This document shows positions 34,510 through 42,391 of a stretch of DNA of 64,000 nucleotides, one piece after another. The first letter of the stretch is position 1. Every line of letters begins with the position of its first letter. Source of the stretch: Phycisphaerales bacterium (GTDB lineage Bacteria > Planctomycetota > Phycisphaerae > Phycisphaerales > UBA1924); assembly GCA_020849105.1 (NCBI GenBank), contig JADLGW010000040.1:1-64000 (forward strand), given 5' to 3'. The notes below the pieces were generated by a model. It worked only from the letters and a program-made list of their open reading frames with translations, made no database searches and was not told the DNA's origin. The translations under genes and the position numbers were made by a program.

Positions 34510-36330
34510 TCACCTCTTGCTGTCATCCACCGCCAGATACTTCATCCAGTTGTTAAAGTCTTCGGTGGGCTTGAAGTTCCGGACCCACGGCCTCACCAGC
34601 CAGAACCGCGTGCGGGCCATGGACCCGTAGAACGGGCAGTCCTCGATCAGCATGTCCCGCATCTGCTCGATCAGCGTCGTCCGCTCCGGGCCCGGGGTCA
34701 TCACCAGCAGTTTCTCGTACATCGCGTCGTACTCGGGGCGGTCGTAGTTGAACGCCCCGACGCCCGGCGACTTGGCCTTCGACCAGAACAGCATCAGGTT
34801 GTTCTCCGCGTCGGGGTAGTCGCTGCCCCAGGCGTAGCCGAACATCTGGGCCTTCTTCTTCTTGACCGCCACGTCGAGTTCGGAGAAATCGATCAGCCGC
34901 GGGTTGAGTTTCACCCCGATCGCGCCCGCGAACTCCTGCTCGGCCTGGGTCTGCTCCACCTGGTTTCCGCCGTTGGAGGAGTAGTACTCGATGACGAGCG
35001 GCTTCCCGTTCGCGTCCTTGCCGCCCGGGTAGCCCGCCACCGCCAGGAGGCGCCTGGCCTCCTCGACGTCCGGGCCCGCGTAGGACACCGGCGCGATGCC
35101 GTCCTTGGGGTACCCGTCGAGCCCCGGCGGGATCGGCCCGTCGTACAGGATGTTGAGCCCGTTGTAGAACCGCTTGTTCATCTCCTGCCCGTCGAACGCC
35201 AGGGACAACGCCTGCCGAAGGGCCTTCTTCTCCTCCGTGTACCCGCCGACCACCGGGTCCTCCATGTTGAACCCGCGGAAGATGAAATCCAGCAGCGGCA
35301 CGGCGTGCCCGACGACGCCCTGGTCCGCCCAGTCCTGCCGCAGTTTCTTCGTGCGGATGACGAACGACTCCTCCATGTATTCGGACGGTACCTGCGTGTA
35401 CCCGAGTTTCCCGGCCTTGAAGTCCAGCCACAGCGCCGGGTCGGGCACATAGAACGAGATCTCGACCCGGTCCGTCAGCGGCAGAGACTTCCCCGCGTCC
35501 AGGTCCAGGCCCAGCGCGCGGTCGGCGGCGGCCAGCGCCGGATCCGTGGGCAGTTCGCTCGGGTACACCTCGTGCCGGAACGTCGGGTTACGGGTCAGCG
35601 TGATCCGCTGCCCGGGAAGCCAGTCGCCCTCCTTCACCATGAACGGGCCGGTGCCCACCGGGTGGGTGGCGATCTGCGAGCGGTACTTCTCCACCGCCTC
35701 GTGCGGGACGATCGCCGTCTGGAACTGCGCCAGGTTGTACAGGAACCGGTAGACCGGCTTGGCGATCGTCACCTCGAACTCGTAGTCGCTCAGTTTCTTC
35801 AGCCCGGACACCGGGGCGGAGTAATCGAACTCCTTGCCCGCCTTCACCGCGTCGGCCTGCTGGTCCTTGAACTCGTTGATCCCGACGATCACACCGTCGA
35901 AGAACCGGAAGTTGTCGTACTCGTTGGCGGGGTCGGCGAAACGCTTCCACGAATAGAACACGTCATCCGCCACCAGTTCCCGGCCCTTGCCGCCGGAGAA
36001 GCACGGGTCGTCCTGAAACCGCACACCCTGCTTCAGCCGGAAGTGCCAGGTCTGCGTCCCATCCGCGTTGATCCGGTTCGTCGGCATCTCGGCCAGGAGC
36101 AGGGGCTCCTGGGCCAGCGGGCGGGCCAGGTACTTCCACTGCAGCAGCGTCTCGTAGACGTTGGAGATCACCTGGTCGTCGTACTGCGTGGAGCCCCGGA
36201 CGGGGTCCAGGGTCTTCGGCCCGTCGCTGCGGATGGGCACCTGGAGCACCCCCTTCTGGGCCGCGGCGAGCGGGACAAGGGCCAGCAGCAACGCTCCGGC
36301 GGCGGCACTCAGGACTCGGATCATCGTCAC
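34510..36330 (-). CDS. oppA: Oligopeptide ABC transporter substrate-binding protein OppA-like
   Basis: A 606-residue periplasmic binding protein (SBP family 5) with a signal peptide (MTMIRVLSAAAGALLLALVPLAAAQ). Typical segments: GPKTLDPVRGSTQYDDQVISNVYETLL, WHFRLKQGVRFQDD, ADDVFYSWKR, VGTGPFMVKEGDW, LRQALSLAFDGQEM and YAWGSDYPDAENNLMLF. The start is GTG 36330, with AAGGAG 7 bp upstream; ATG 36324 is an alternative. It is the first gene of the opp operon. Confidence 0.92.
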   Translation of the reverse strand: MTMIRVLSAAAGALLLALVPLAAAQKGVLQVPIRSDGPKTLDPVRGSTQYDDQVISNVYETLLQWKYLARPLAQEPLLLAEMPTNRINADGTQTWHFRLKQGVRFQDDPCFSGGKGRELVADDVFYSWKRFADPANEYDNFRFFDGVIVGINEFKDQQADAVKAGKEFDYSAPVSGLKKLSDYEFEVTIAKPVYRFLYNLAQFQTAIVPHEAVEKYRSQIATHPVGTGPFMVKEGDWLPGQRITLTRNPTFRHEVYPSELPTDPALAAADRALGLDLDAGKSLPLTDRVEISFYVPDPALWLDFKAGKLGYTQVPSEYMEESFVIRTKKLRQDWADQGVVGHAVPLLDFIFRGFNMEDPVVGGYTEEKKALRQALSLAFDGQEMNKRFYNGLNILYDGPIPPGLDGYPKDGIAPVSYAGPDVEEARRLLAVAGYPGGKDANGKPLVIEYYSSNGGNQVEQTQAEQEFAGAIGVKLNPRLIDFSELDVAVKKKKAQMFGYAWGSDYPDAENNLMLFWSKAKSPGVGAFNYDRPEYDAMYEKLLVMTPGPERTTLIEQMRDMLIEDCPFYGSMARTRFWLVRPWVRNFKPTEDFNNWMKYLAVDDSKR

Positions 36331-36461
36331 GAATCGGCTCCTTCAGGGGAAAGCGATGGGGTCCATCCTATCGGAACGCACGGGGCGGGCTCCAGGTTGC
36401 GGCGGCTGCAACTTTCGACGCGCGTGGTGCCGCCGGACAATCCGGTACGCTGCGAAGCCAC

Positions 36462-38072
36462 GTGCCCGCCGCCGCGTTCCACCCCACCCTTGCTCTCGCG
36501 CCGCTCGATTGGGGCGTCCTCCTTGCGTACTTCGCTGCGCTGGCCGCCGTCGGCTGGGCGGCGTCGCGCCGCGCCACCCGGGAGGGCGACTTCTTCCTTG
36601 CCGGCCGCCGCATGCCGGTGTGGGCGGTGGCCCTTTCAGTCCTGGCCACCGCGACGTCCGCGGCAACCTTCATCGGCGGGCCGGAGGAGGCGTACACCGG
36701 CAACCTGACCTACCTCTCGACCAACATCGGGACGGCCCTGGCGGTCGTCGTCGTCGCTGCCGTCTTCATACCCGCGTTCTACCGGCACAACGTGACCACG
36801 GTTTACGACCTGCTCGCGATCCGGTTCGGCCCCGCGGCCCGGACCGCCGCCAGCGCCGCCTTCATGGGCGGCCGGGTGCTCGCCAGCGGGTCACGCGTGT
36901 TCGTCGCCGCCCTGCCGGTCTCGATGATCCTCTGGGGCGACACCTCCGCCTGGCACATGGTCGCCGGCATCGCCGTCCTGACGGCGGCCGGCATCCTCAC
37001 GGCGTGCTTCGGCGGCATCCGGACCGTCATCTGGACGGACGTGATGCAGGTCCTCGTCTTCGTCGGGGCCGCGGTGGCTGCGGTCGCCGTCCTCCTGCAC
37101 CGAATCCCCCTCTCACCGGGAGAGATCGTGGACGTGCTGCGTGCCACGCCCGTGGGGGGGGCCTCGAAACTCACGGCCCTGAAGGTCGGGCTCGATCCCG
37201 GCGCCCCGGGCCTCGGGTTCGATCCCTCTGAGGTGTACACCCTTCTGACGGCGGTCTTCGGCTTCTCGCTGCTGGGAACGGCGGCGTACGGCACGGATCA
37301 CGACCTGACGCAGCGGATGCTGACGTGCCGGAGCGCGGTGCGCGGCGGGGCGTCCGCGTTCCTGGCGCTGGCGCTCAACCTGCCGATGATCGCCGTGTTC
37401 ATGTCCATCGGGCTGCTGCTCTTCATCTTCTACCAGCGGCCCGACCTGATGGGGGCGGCGGCGCCCGCGATCGTCCCCGCGGAGAGCCGGGACGTGTTCC
37501 TCACGTTCATCGTGAACGAGATGCCGGCGGGGCTTCGCGGGCTGCTCATGGCGGCGGTGTTCGCCGTCGGCGTGGGCAGCCTGAACTCCGCGCTCGGCGC
37601 GATGTCCGCGACACTTGTCAACGACTTTTACAAGCGGGCCCGCCCGGGGATGGACCGGCGGCACTACGGCCGTGTCGGAACCCTGGGCGTGGTGCTGTGG
37701 GGCCTCATCCTGGCGGGGTTCGCCTGCGTGTGCGCGGCCTACTACTCGGAAGCCGGGCTGGGCACGCTGATCCGCTTCGTGCTCTCGGTGATGAACTTCG
37801 CGTACGCGGGCCTGCTCGGCGTGTTCTGCACCGCGCTGCTGACGCGCCGCGGCAACGCCGCCAGCGCCGTGTCCGCCCTCGTCGCGGGCTTCATCGTCAT
37901 CCTCGCGCTCTACCGGCCTGTGTACGACCTCTGGTCGCCGCGCGTCGGGCTCGGAGAGTTCCGCCTCGCATTCCCGTGGCACCTGCTGATCGGCACGACC
38001 GCGGCGTTCCTCGTGTGCGTCGCCGGGCGCCCCGCGGGTGGCCCGCCGCGACCCGCCGGAGCGTCGCCGTGA
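36462..38072 (+). CDS. Sodium:solute symporter (SSS family)
   Basis: A 536-residue transporter with about 13 membrane helices. SSS hallmarks are the N-terminal YFAALAAVGWAASRR, EGDFFLAGRRMPVWAVALSV, TATSAATFIGGPEEAY, GTDHDLTQRMLTCRS and AAVFAVGVGSLNSALGAMSATLVNDFYK. It starts with GTG 36462. Because it is followed by translationally coupled GH20, anmK and murQ genes, the likely substrate is an amino sugar or muropeptide-derived sugar such as MurNAc, anhydro-MurNAc or GlcNAc; this is inference from context. Confidence 0.88.
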   Translation: MPAAAFHPTLALAPLDWGVLLAYFAALAAVGWAASRRATREGDFFLAGRRMPVWAVALSVLATATSAATFIGGPEEAYTGNLTYLSTNIGTALAVVVVAAVFIPAFYRHNVTTVYDLLAIRFGPAARTAASAAFMGGRVLASGSRVFVAALPVSMILWGDTSAWHMVAGIAVLTAAGILTACFGGIRTVIWTDVMQVLVFVGAAVAAVAVLLHRIPLSPGEIVDVLRATPVGGASKLTALKVGLDPGAPGLGFDPSEVYTLLTAVFGFSLLGTAAYGTDHDLTQRMLTCRSAVRGGASAFLALALNLPMIAVFMSIGLLLFIFYQRPDLMGAAAPAIVPAESRDVFLTFIVNEMPAGLRGLLMAAVFAVGVGSLNSALGAMSATLVNDFYKRARPGMDRRHYGRVGTLGVVLWGLILAGFACVCAAYYSEAGLGTLIRFVLSVMNFAYAGLLGVFCTALLTRRGNAASAVSALVAGFIVILALYRPVYDLWSPRVGLGEFRLAFPWHLLIGTTAAFLVCVAGRPAGGPPRPAGASP

Positions 38073-39808
38073 GCCCCCGGCCGCTCCTGCTCCCGGCGCC
38101 CCGCCGCGTAACCCCTGCGGCCGGGTTCAACAGCCTGCCCACCGACCCCCAGTCCGTCGTCGGTCCCGCTGCGGACCTTCTGTTCCCCGGCCCGGAGGCG
38201 TACCGGCTTGAGGTTCCTCCCTCCGGACCGCCGCGGACCGTCGCCCGAACCGGCGCCGGCGCCGGCCACGCCCGCCGCACGCTCGCCCAACTCCGCCGTC
38301 AGTACGGCGAGCGCGTGCCGTGCATGACGATCGAGGACGCCCCGGCCTTCTCCACTCGCGGCGTGATGCTGGATGTGTCGCGGGACCGCGTGCCGACGAT
38401 GGAGCACCTGCTGTCGATGGTCGAGACGCTCGCCTCGCTCAAGTTCAACCACCTGCAGTTGTACACGGAGCACACCTTCGCATACGCCGGACATGAGGAT
38501 GTCTGGCGCGGATGGTCGCCCATCACGCCGGACGAGGTCCGCACGCTCGACGCCCACTGCCGCCGCCAGGGCATCGAACTGGCGGCGAACCAGAACTGCT
38601 TCGGGCACCTGGCGTCGTGGCTGCGGCACCCGCGCTATGCACCGCTGGCCGAGACTCACGGCCGGTGGACATTCGAGAATGCGGGCCGCCGCTTCCCGCG
38701 CAGCGGCCCCTTCAGCCTCTGCCCCGAAGACCCGCGTTCACTCGCCCTCATCGAGGACCTGCTGGGGCAACTCCTGCCGTGCTTCTCGTCGCCGCTGGTC
38801 AACATCAACTGCGACGAGACCTTTGACGTGGGCGCCGGACGCAGCGAGCCCGCGGTGCGCGAGCGCGGGCGGGCCGCGGTCTATTTCGAGTTCGTGAACA
38901 AGGTGTCGGGGATCGCTCGGCGTCACGGCAAGCGCCCGATGCTCTGGGCCGATGTCGCCCTCTCGCAGCCCGAATCGCTCCGCAGGTTCCCCGAGGGCGC
39001 GGTCGCGCTAGCCTGGGGCTACGAGCCCGACACGCCGTTCGTGGACTGGTGCGGCTGCCTCCGCTCCCACGGCATCGAGGCCTGGGTCTGCCCCGGCACG
39101 AGTTCCTGGCGCTCGATCACCGGCCGCACATACGAGCGCACGGCAAACCTTGACCGGGCCGCGATCGCCGGGCCGCACGCGAGCGGCTTCCTCGTGACCG
39201 AGTGGGGCGACACCGGTCATCACCAGCAGTGGCCCGTGACGATGCACGCGCTCGCGCACGCCGCGGACCGGGCGTGGCGCGGTCACGCGAGCGGTGAGTA
39301 CAACTCCGCCGCGGCGACGCTGCACGCCCTGCACGAGCCGGACCCGCGCCTGGGGGCATGGCTCGACCGTCTCGGGGACGCCGACAAGACGCTCCGCATG
39401 GTCTCCGGCCCGCCGGGGCGCGACGGCAAGCCCGCGGCCCTCCGGAACTCCTCCGCGCTCTTCACCGACCTCCACACCCCTCTCGATGGGGAATGGGGGC
39501 CGGAGGGAGAGCACCTCTGGAAGAACTCCCGGATTGAGATCGAGCACCTCGCCGCGACGCGGCCGCCCGTGCGCGACACGACGCTGGCAGCCGAGATTGA
39601 CCACACCCTCGGTGTCGCGCTTCTGGCCGCGCGCCGCGCCGAACTCCGACGCGGCGGCCGAGGGAATCCCCGCGACCTCGCCGGCGACGCCCGGCGCGTG
39701 CGCGACGAACACCGGCGCCTGTGGCTGCTGCGCTCGCGCGCGGGCGGGCTGGACCACAGTTGCAGCCACTACGACCGCGTGATCGCGGACCTGGAGGCCC
39801 GCCCATGA
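38069..39808 (+). CDS. Glycoside hydrolase family 20-like beta-N-acetylhexosaminidase
   Basis: A 579-residue protein. An N-terminal alpha/beta domain (1-90) is followed by a TIM barrel: RGVMLDVSRDRVPTMEHLL, NHLQLYTEHTFAY, the catalytic Asp-Glu pair in NINCDETFDVG and MLWADVAL. No signal peptide is visible, so it is probably cytoplasmic. It starts with GTG in a GTGA overlap with the symporter and ends in an ATGA overlap with anmK. It probably releases GlcNAc from imported muropeptide disaccharides or chitooligosaccharides, taking the place of NagZ. Confidence 0.85.
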   Translation: MSPRPLLLPAPRRVTPAAGFNSLPTDPQSVVGPAADLLFPGPEAYRLEVPPSGPPRTVARTGAGAGHARRTLAQLRRQYGERVPCMTIEDAPAFSTRGVMLDVSRDRVPTMEHLLSMVETLASLKFNHLQLYTEHTFAYAGHEDVWRGWSPITPDEVRTLDAHCRRQGIELAANQNCFGHLASWLRHPRYAPLAETHGRWTFENAGRRFPRSGPFSLCPEDPRSLALIEDLLGQLLPCFSSPLVNINCDETFDVGAGRSEPAVRERGRAAVYFEFVNKVSGIARRHGKRPMLWADVALSQPESLRRFPEGAVALAWGYEPDTPFVDWCGCLRSHGIEAWVCPGTSSWRSITGRTYERTANLDRAAIAGPHASGFLVTEWGDTGHHQQWPVTMHALAHAADRAWRGHASGEYNSAAATLHALHEPDPRLGAWLDRLGDADKTLRMVSGPPGRDGKPAALRNSSALFTDLHTPLDGEWGPEGEHLWKNSRIEIEHLAATRPPVRDTTLAAEIDHTLGVALLAARRAELRRGGRGNPRDLAGDARRVRDEHRRLWLLRSRAGGLDHSCSHYDRVIADLEARP

Positions 39809-40959
39809 CGCGCCTCGTGGCCGGGTGCATGACCGGCACCAGCCTCGACAGCCTCGACGCCGCGCTCGTCAGGGTGACCGGCGCCGGCCCTGATCTGCGT
39901 GCCGCGTTTCTCCGCGGTGTGAGTCGCGACCTCGGCAGCCTGGCCCCGCGCCTTCGCGCCCTCGCGGAGCAGCGATCGATGACCGCTGAGGGGATCGCCG
40001 CGCTCTCCCACCACTTCGCCCTGGCGCACGCCGACGCGCTGCGCGAACTCGGAGCGAGCCCGGAGGGAGCACGGCCCGATCCCGCTCCGCACGGGGTGCG
40101 CGAAACCCCGCACGCCGACGCTCGGGGCCCGTTGCACCTTGTCGCCGTTCACGGCCAGACCGTGTGCCACACCCCGCCGCTGTCGTGGCAACTCCTGAAC
40201 CCGTGGCCCATCGTTCGCGAACTCCGCGCCCCCGTCGTCTTCGACCTCCGCGGCGCGGACCTGGTCGGCGGCGGTCAGGGCGCTCCGATCACGCCCCTCG
40301 CCGACCTGATCCTCTTCGGAGACGCCGACGAGCACCGCGCCGTTGTCAATCTCGGAGGCTACTGCAATGTCACGATCCTGCCGCCGCGGGGCCGGAGCGT
40401 CGCGGATGCGGCCCCACGGGTCCGCGGCATGGACGTGTGCGCGTGCAACCACCTGCTCGACGGCATGGCCCGCACGCTCCTGAAGCAGCCCTTCGACCGG
40501 AGCGGCGCTGCCGCCGCGCGTGGGCGGATCGACGGAACCCTTTCCCGGCACCTGGCCGACCTTCTCGCGTCGCAGTCGGCCGCCGGTCGCTCCCTGGGCA
40601 CCGGCGATGAACTCTCGGCCTGGATCGCTCGCGCCGCGGGCGCCGCGGCCCCCCCGGATGTCCTCCGCACCGCGTGCGACGCCCTCGGCCGGACGATTGC
40701 CGCCGCCTGCCCGTCGCCATCCCCACTGGTCCTCGGTGGCGGAGGCGTCCGAAACCTCTGCCTTGTGGAATCGATCACCCGCCACGCCGCCCGCCCCGTC
40801 CGCACCACCGCGGACCTCGGCGTGCCGCCCGAATACCGCGAGGCTGCGTGCATGGCGGTGCTCGGTGCGCTGTGCCAGGACCGCGTCCCGATTACGCTTC
40901 CCCAAGTCACAGGCGTGGCGCACCCCGCCCCGCTCGCCGGCTGCTGGGCCTATCCATGA
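39805..40959 (+). CDS. anmK: Anhydro-N-acetylmuramic acid kinase
   Basis: A 384-residue ASKHA-fold kinase that converts anhydro-MurNAc and ATP to MurNAc-6-phosphate. Motifs: GCMTGTSLDSLDAAL (canonical MSGTSxDGxD), VHGQTVCH, VFDLRGADLVGGGQGAPI (normally DFR.DxxAGGQGAPL), NLGGYCNVT, GMDVCACNHLLD and the phosphate-2 loop LVLGGGGVRNLCLV. Residues about 85-110 hold a small insertion rich in Pro, Ala and His before VHGQT. The start at 39805 overlaps the GH20 stop by ATGA. Confidence 0.92.
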   Translation: MTRLVAGCMTGTSLDSLDAALVRVTGAGPDLRAAFLRGVSRDLGSLAPRLRALAEQRSMTAEGIAALSHHFALAHADALRELGASPEGARPDPAPHGVRETPHADARGPLHLVAVHGQTVCHTPPLSWQLLNPWPIVRELRAPVVFDLRGADLVGGGQGAPITPLADLILFGDADEHRAVVNLGGYCNVTILPPRGRSVADAAPRVRGMDVCACNHLLDGMARTLLKQPFDRSGAAAARGRIDGTLSRHLADLLASQSAAGRSLGTGDELSAWIARAAGAAAPPDVLRTACDALGRTIAAACPSPSPLVLGGGGVRNLCLVESITRHAARPVRTTADLGVPPEYREAACMAVLGALCQDRVPITLPQVTGVAHPAPLAGCWAYP

Positions 40960-41888
40960 CCGACCCCGACCCCTGCACGCAGCCTCCGCCCGACCGTGCC
41001 CACGTCGCCACGGAGCACCGCAACCCCCGCTCCACCGCGCTCCACACCCTCCCTGTCGCCGGCCTTGTCCGCCTCATCAACGAGGAGGACGCGTCCGTCG
41101 CGCACGCCCTCCGCCGCGCTGAGCCCGCCCTTACCCGGCTGATCACCGCCGCGGAACCCGGCTTCGCGGCGGGCGGTCGCCTGGTCTACATCGGCGCCGG
41201 CACCTCCGGCCGGCTCGGCGTCCTGGACGCCTCGGAGGCCCCGCCGACGTTCTGCGTCGAGCCCGGCCGCATTGTCGGCATCATTGCCGGCGGGGACGCC
41301 GCCCTCCGCAGGTCGAGCGAGGGCATGGAGGACGACCGCGATGGCGCCCGCGCCGCGCTCACCGCCCTCGGACTCAACGCCCGGGACACGGTCATCGGTA
41401 TCGCCGCGGGCGGGACAACCCCGTACGTCCTCGGCGGCCTCACCATCGCCAAGCGCCCGACGGCCGCTCCGCTCACCGCGCTCATCGCCTGCGCCCCCAT
41501 GGCCCGCCCGTCCGGCGCGGATCACCTGATCGTGCTGAACACGGGCCCGGAGGTCCTCACCGGATCCACCCGAATGAAGGCCGGCACCGCGACCAAACTC
41601 GCCCTCAACACGATCTCCACCACGCTCATGGTCCGCACGGGGCGCGTCTACCAGAACCTGATGGTGGACCTGTGCGCCACCAACGACAAACTCCTGGACC
41701 GCGCCGCCCGCGTCGTCTCCGCCCTCACCGGCCTCCCGCGCGCGGACGCCCTCGCGCTCCTGGCGCGCGCCGGGCGATCCGTGAAGACCGCCGTCGTCAT
41801 GCACCGCCGGAGCCTGTCGCTCGCCGACGCCGAGGGCCGGCTCGCCGCCGCCGCCGGGAACCTGGGGTGCGCCCTGGACCGGGATTGA
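40956..41888 (+). CDS. murQ: N-acetylmuramic acid 6-phosphate etherase
   Basis: A 310-residue SIS-domain enzyme that splits MurNAc-6-phosphate to GlcNAc-6-phosphate and D-lactate. Motifs: TEHRNPRS at the N-terminus, LVYIGAGTSGRLGVLDASEAPPTF with the catalytic Glu, EGMEDD with the second Glu, and GSTRMKAGTATKLALNTIST. The sugar-phosphate loop reads GIAAGGTTPYV where most family members have GIAASGRTPYV; the Ser and Arg changes may affect substrate handling. The start overlaps anmK by ATGA. With anmK it forms a complete recycling branch for anhydro-MurNAc. Confidence 0.93.
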   Translation: MTDPDPCTQPPPDRAHVATEHRNPRSTALHTLPVAGLVRLINEEDASVAHALRRAEPALTRLITAAEPGFAAGGRLVYIGAGTSGRLGVLDASEAPPTFCVEPGRIVGIIAGGDAALRRSSEGMEDDRDGARAALTALGLNARDTVIGIAAGGTTPYVLGGLTIAKRPTAAPLTALIACAPMARPSGADHLIVLNTGPEVLTGSTRMKAGTATKLALNTISTTLMVRTGRVYQNLMVDLCATNDKLLDRAARVVSALTGLPRADALALLARAGRSVKTAVVMHRRSLSLADAEGRLAAAAGNLGCALDRD

Positions 41889-42391
41889 TGGAAGCGATCG
41901 AACTCAAACTCGAACTCCGCGACCCCGCCCTCGCCCGCGCGATCCTCCGCACCGTCGGCGCCGCGCATGTCCACACGATCGATCAGGCCGACACCCACTA
42001 CCTCGTCCCCACCGGCCGCCTGATGCGCCGCGTCGAGGACGGCGGCCCGCCCGAGTTCATCCGGTACGAACGCGCCGACGCCGCCCACCCCCGCGCCGCC
42101 CGCTGCGCCGCCTTCACGCACGCCCAGGCCTCGGAACGATTCGGCGCGGCCCCGCTCCCGGAGCGGGCCGCAGTCCGAAAGTCGCGCGAGGTCTACCTCC
42201 GCGGCCGCGTCAGCGTGCACCTGGACCGGGTGGACCGCCTCGGCTGGTTCATCGAACTTGTCGCCCCGATCACGCGAGAGCAGGACGAGGCCGCGTGCCA
42301 CGTCGCGCTCCAAGACCTCCGAGAAACTCTGGCCCCCGCCCTTGGCGAACCCCTCTCCCCGGGGTACGCCGATCTCATCGCCGCGCTCTAG
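41888..42391 (+). CDS. CYTH domain protein (class IV adenylate cyclase-like)
   Basis: A 167-residue protein with the CYTH pattern: N-terminal MEAIELKLELRD (ExExK type), DTHYLVPTGRLMRR, FIRYERAD, KSREVYLRGRVSVHLDRVDRLGWFIELV. The family includes class IV adenylate cyclases and thiamine/inorganic triphosphatases; the GRVSVHLDRVDxLGxFIELE-type segment is closest to the CyaB-like branch. It overlaps the murQ stop (TGATG), so it is part of the amino-sugar operon, and ends 4 bp inside the convergent kinase gene. Product and link to the pathway are unknown. Confidence 0.85.
   Translation: MEAIELKLELRDPALARAILRTVGAAHVHTIDQADTHYLVPTGRLMRRVEDGGPPEFIRYERADAAHPRAARCAAFTHAQASERFGAAPLPERAAVRKSREVYLRGRVSVHLDRVDRLGWFIELVAPITREQDEAACHVALQDLRETLAPALGEPLSPGYADLIAAL

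Noticed and set aside
40085-40115. Repeat insertion inside anmK (ACGGGGTGCGCGAAACCCCG region)
   Set aside because: It can form a short hairpin, but I found no second copy in the window, so chance in a GC-rich gene is more likely.
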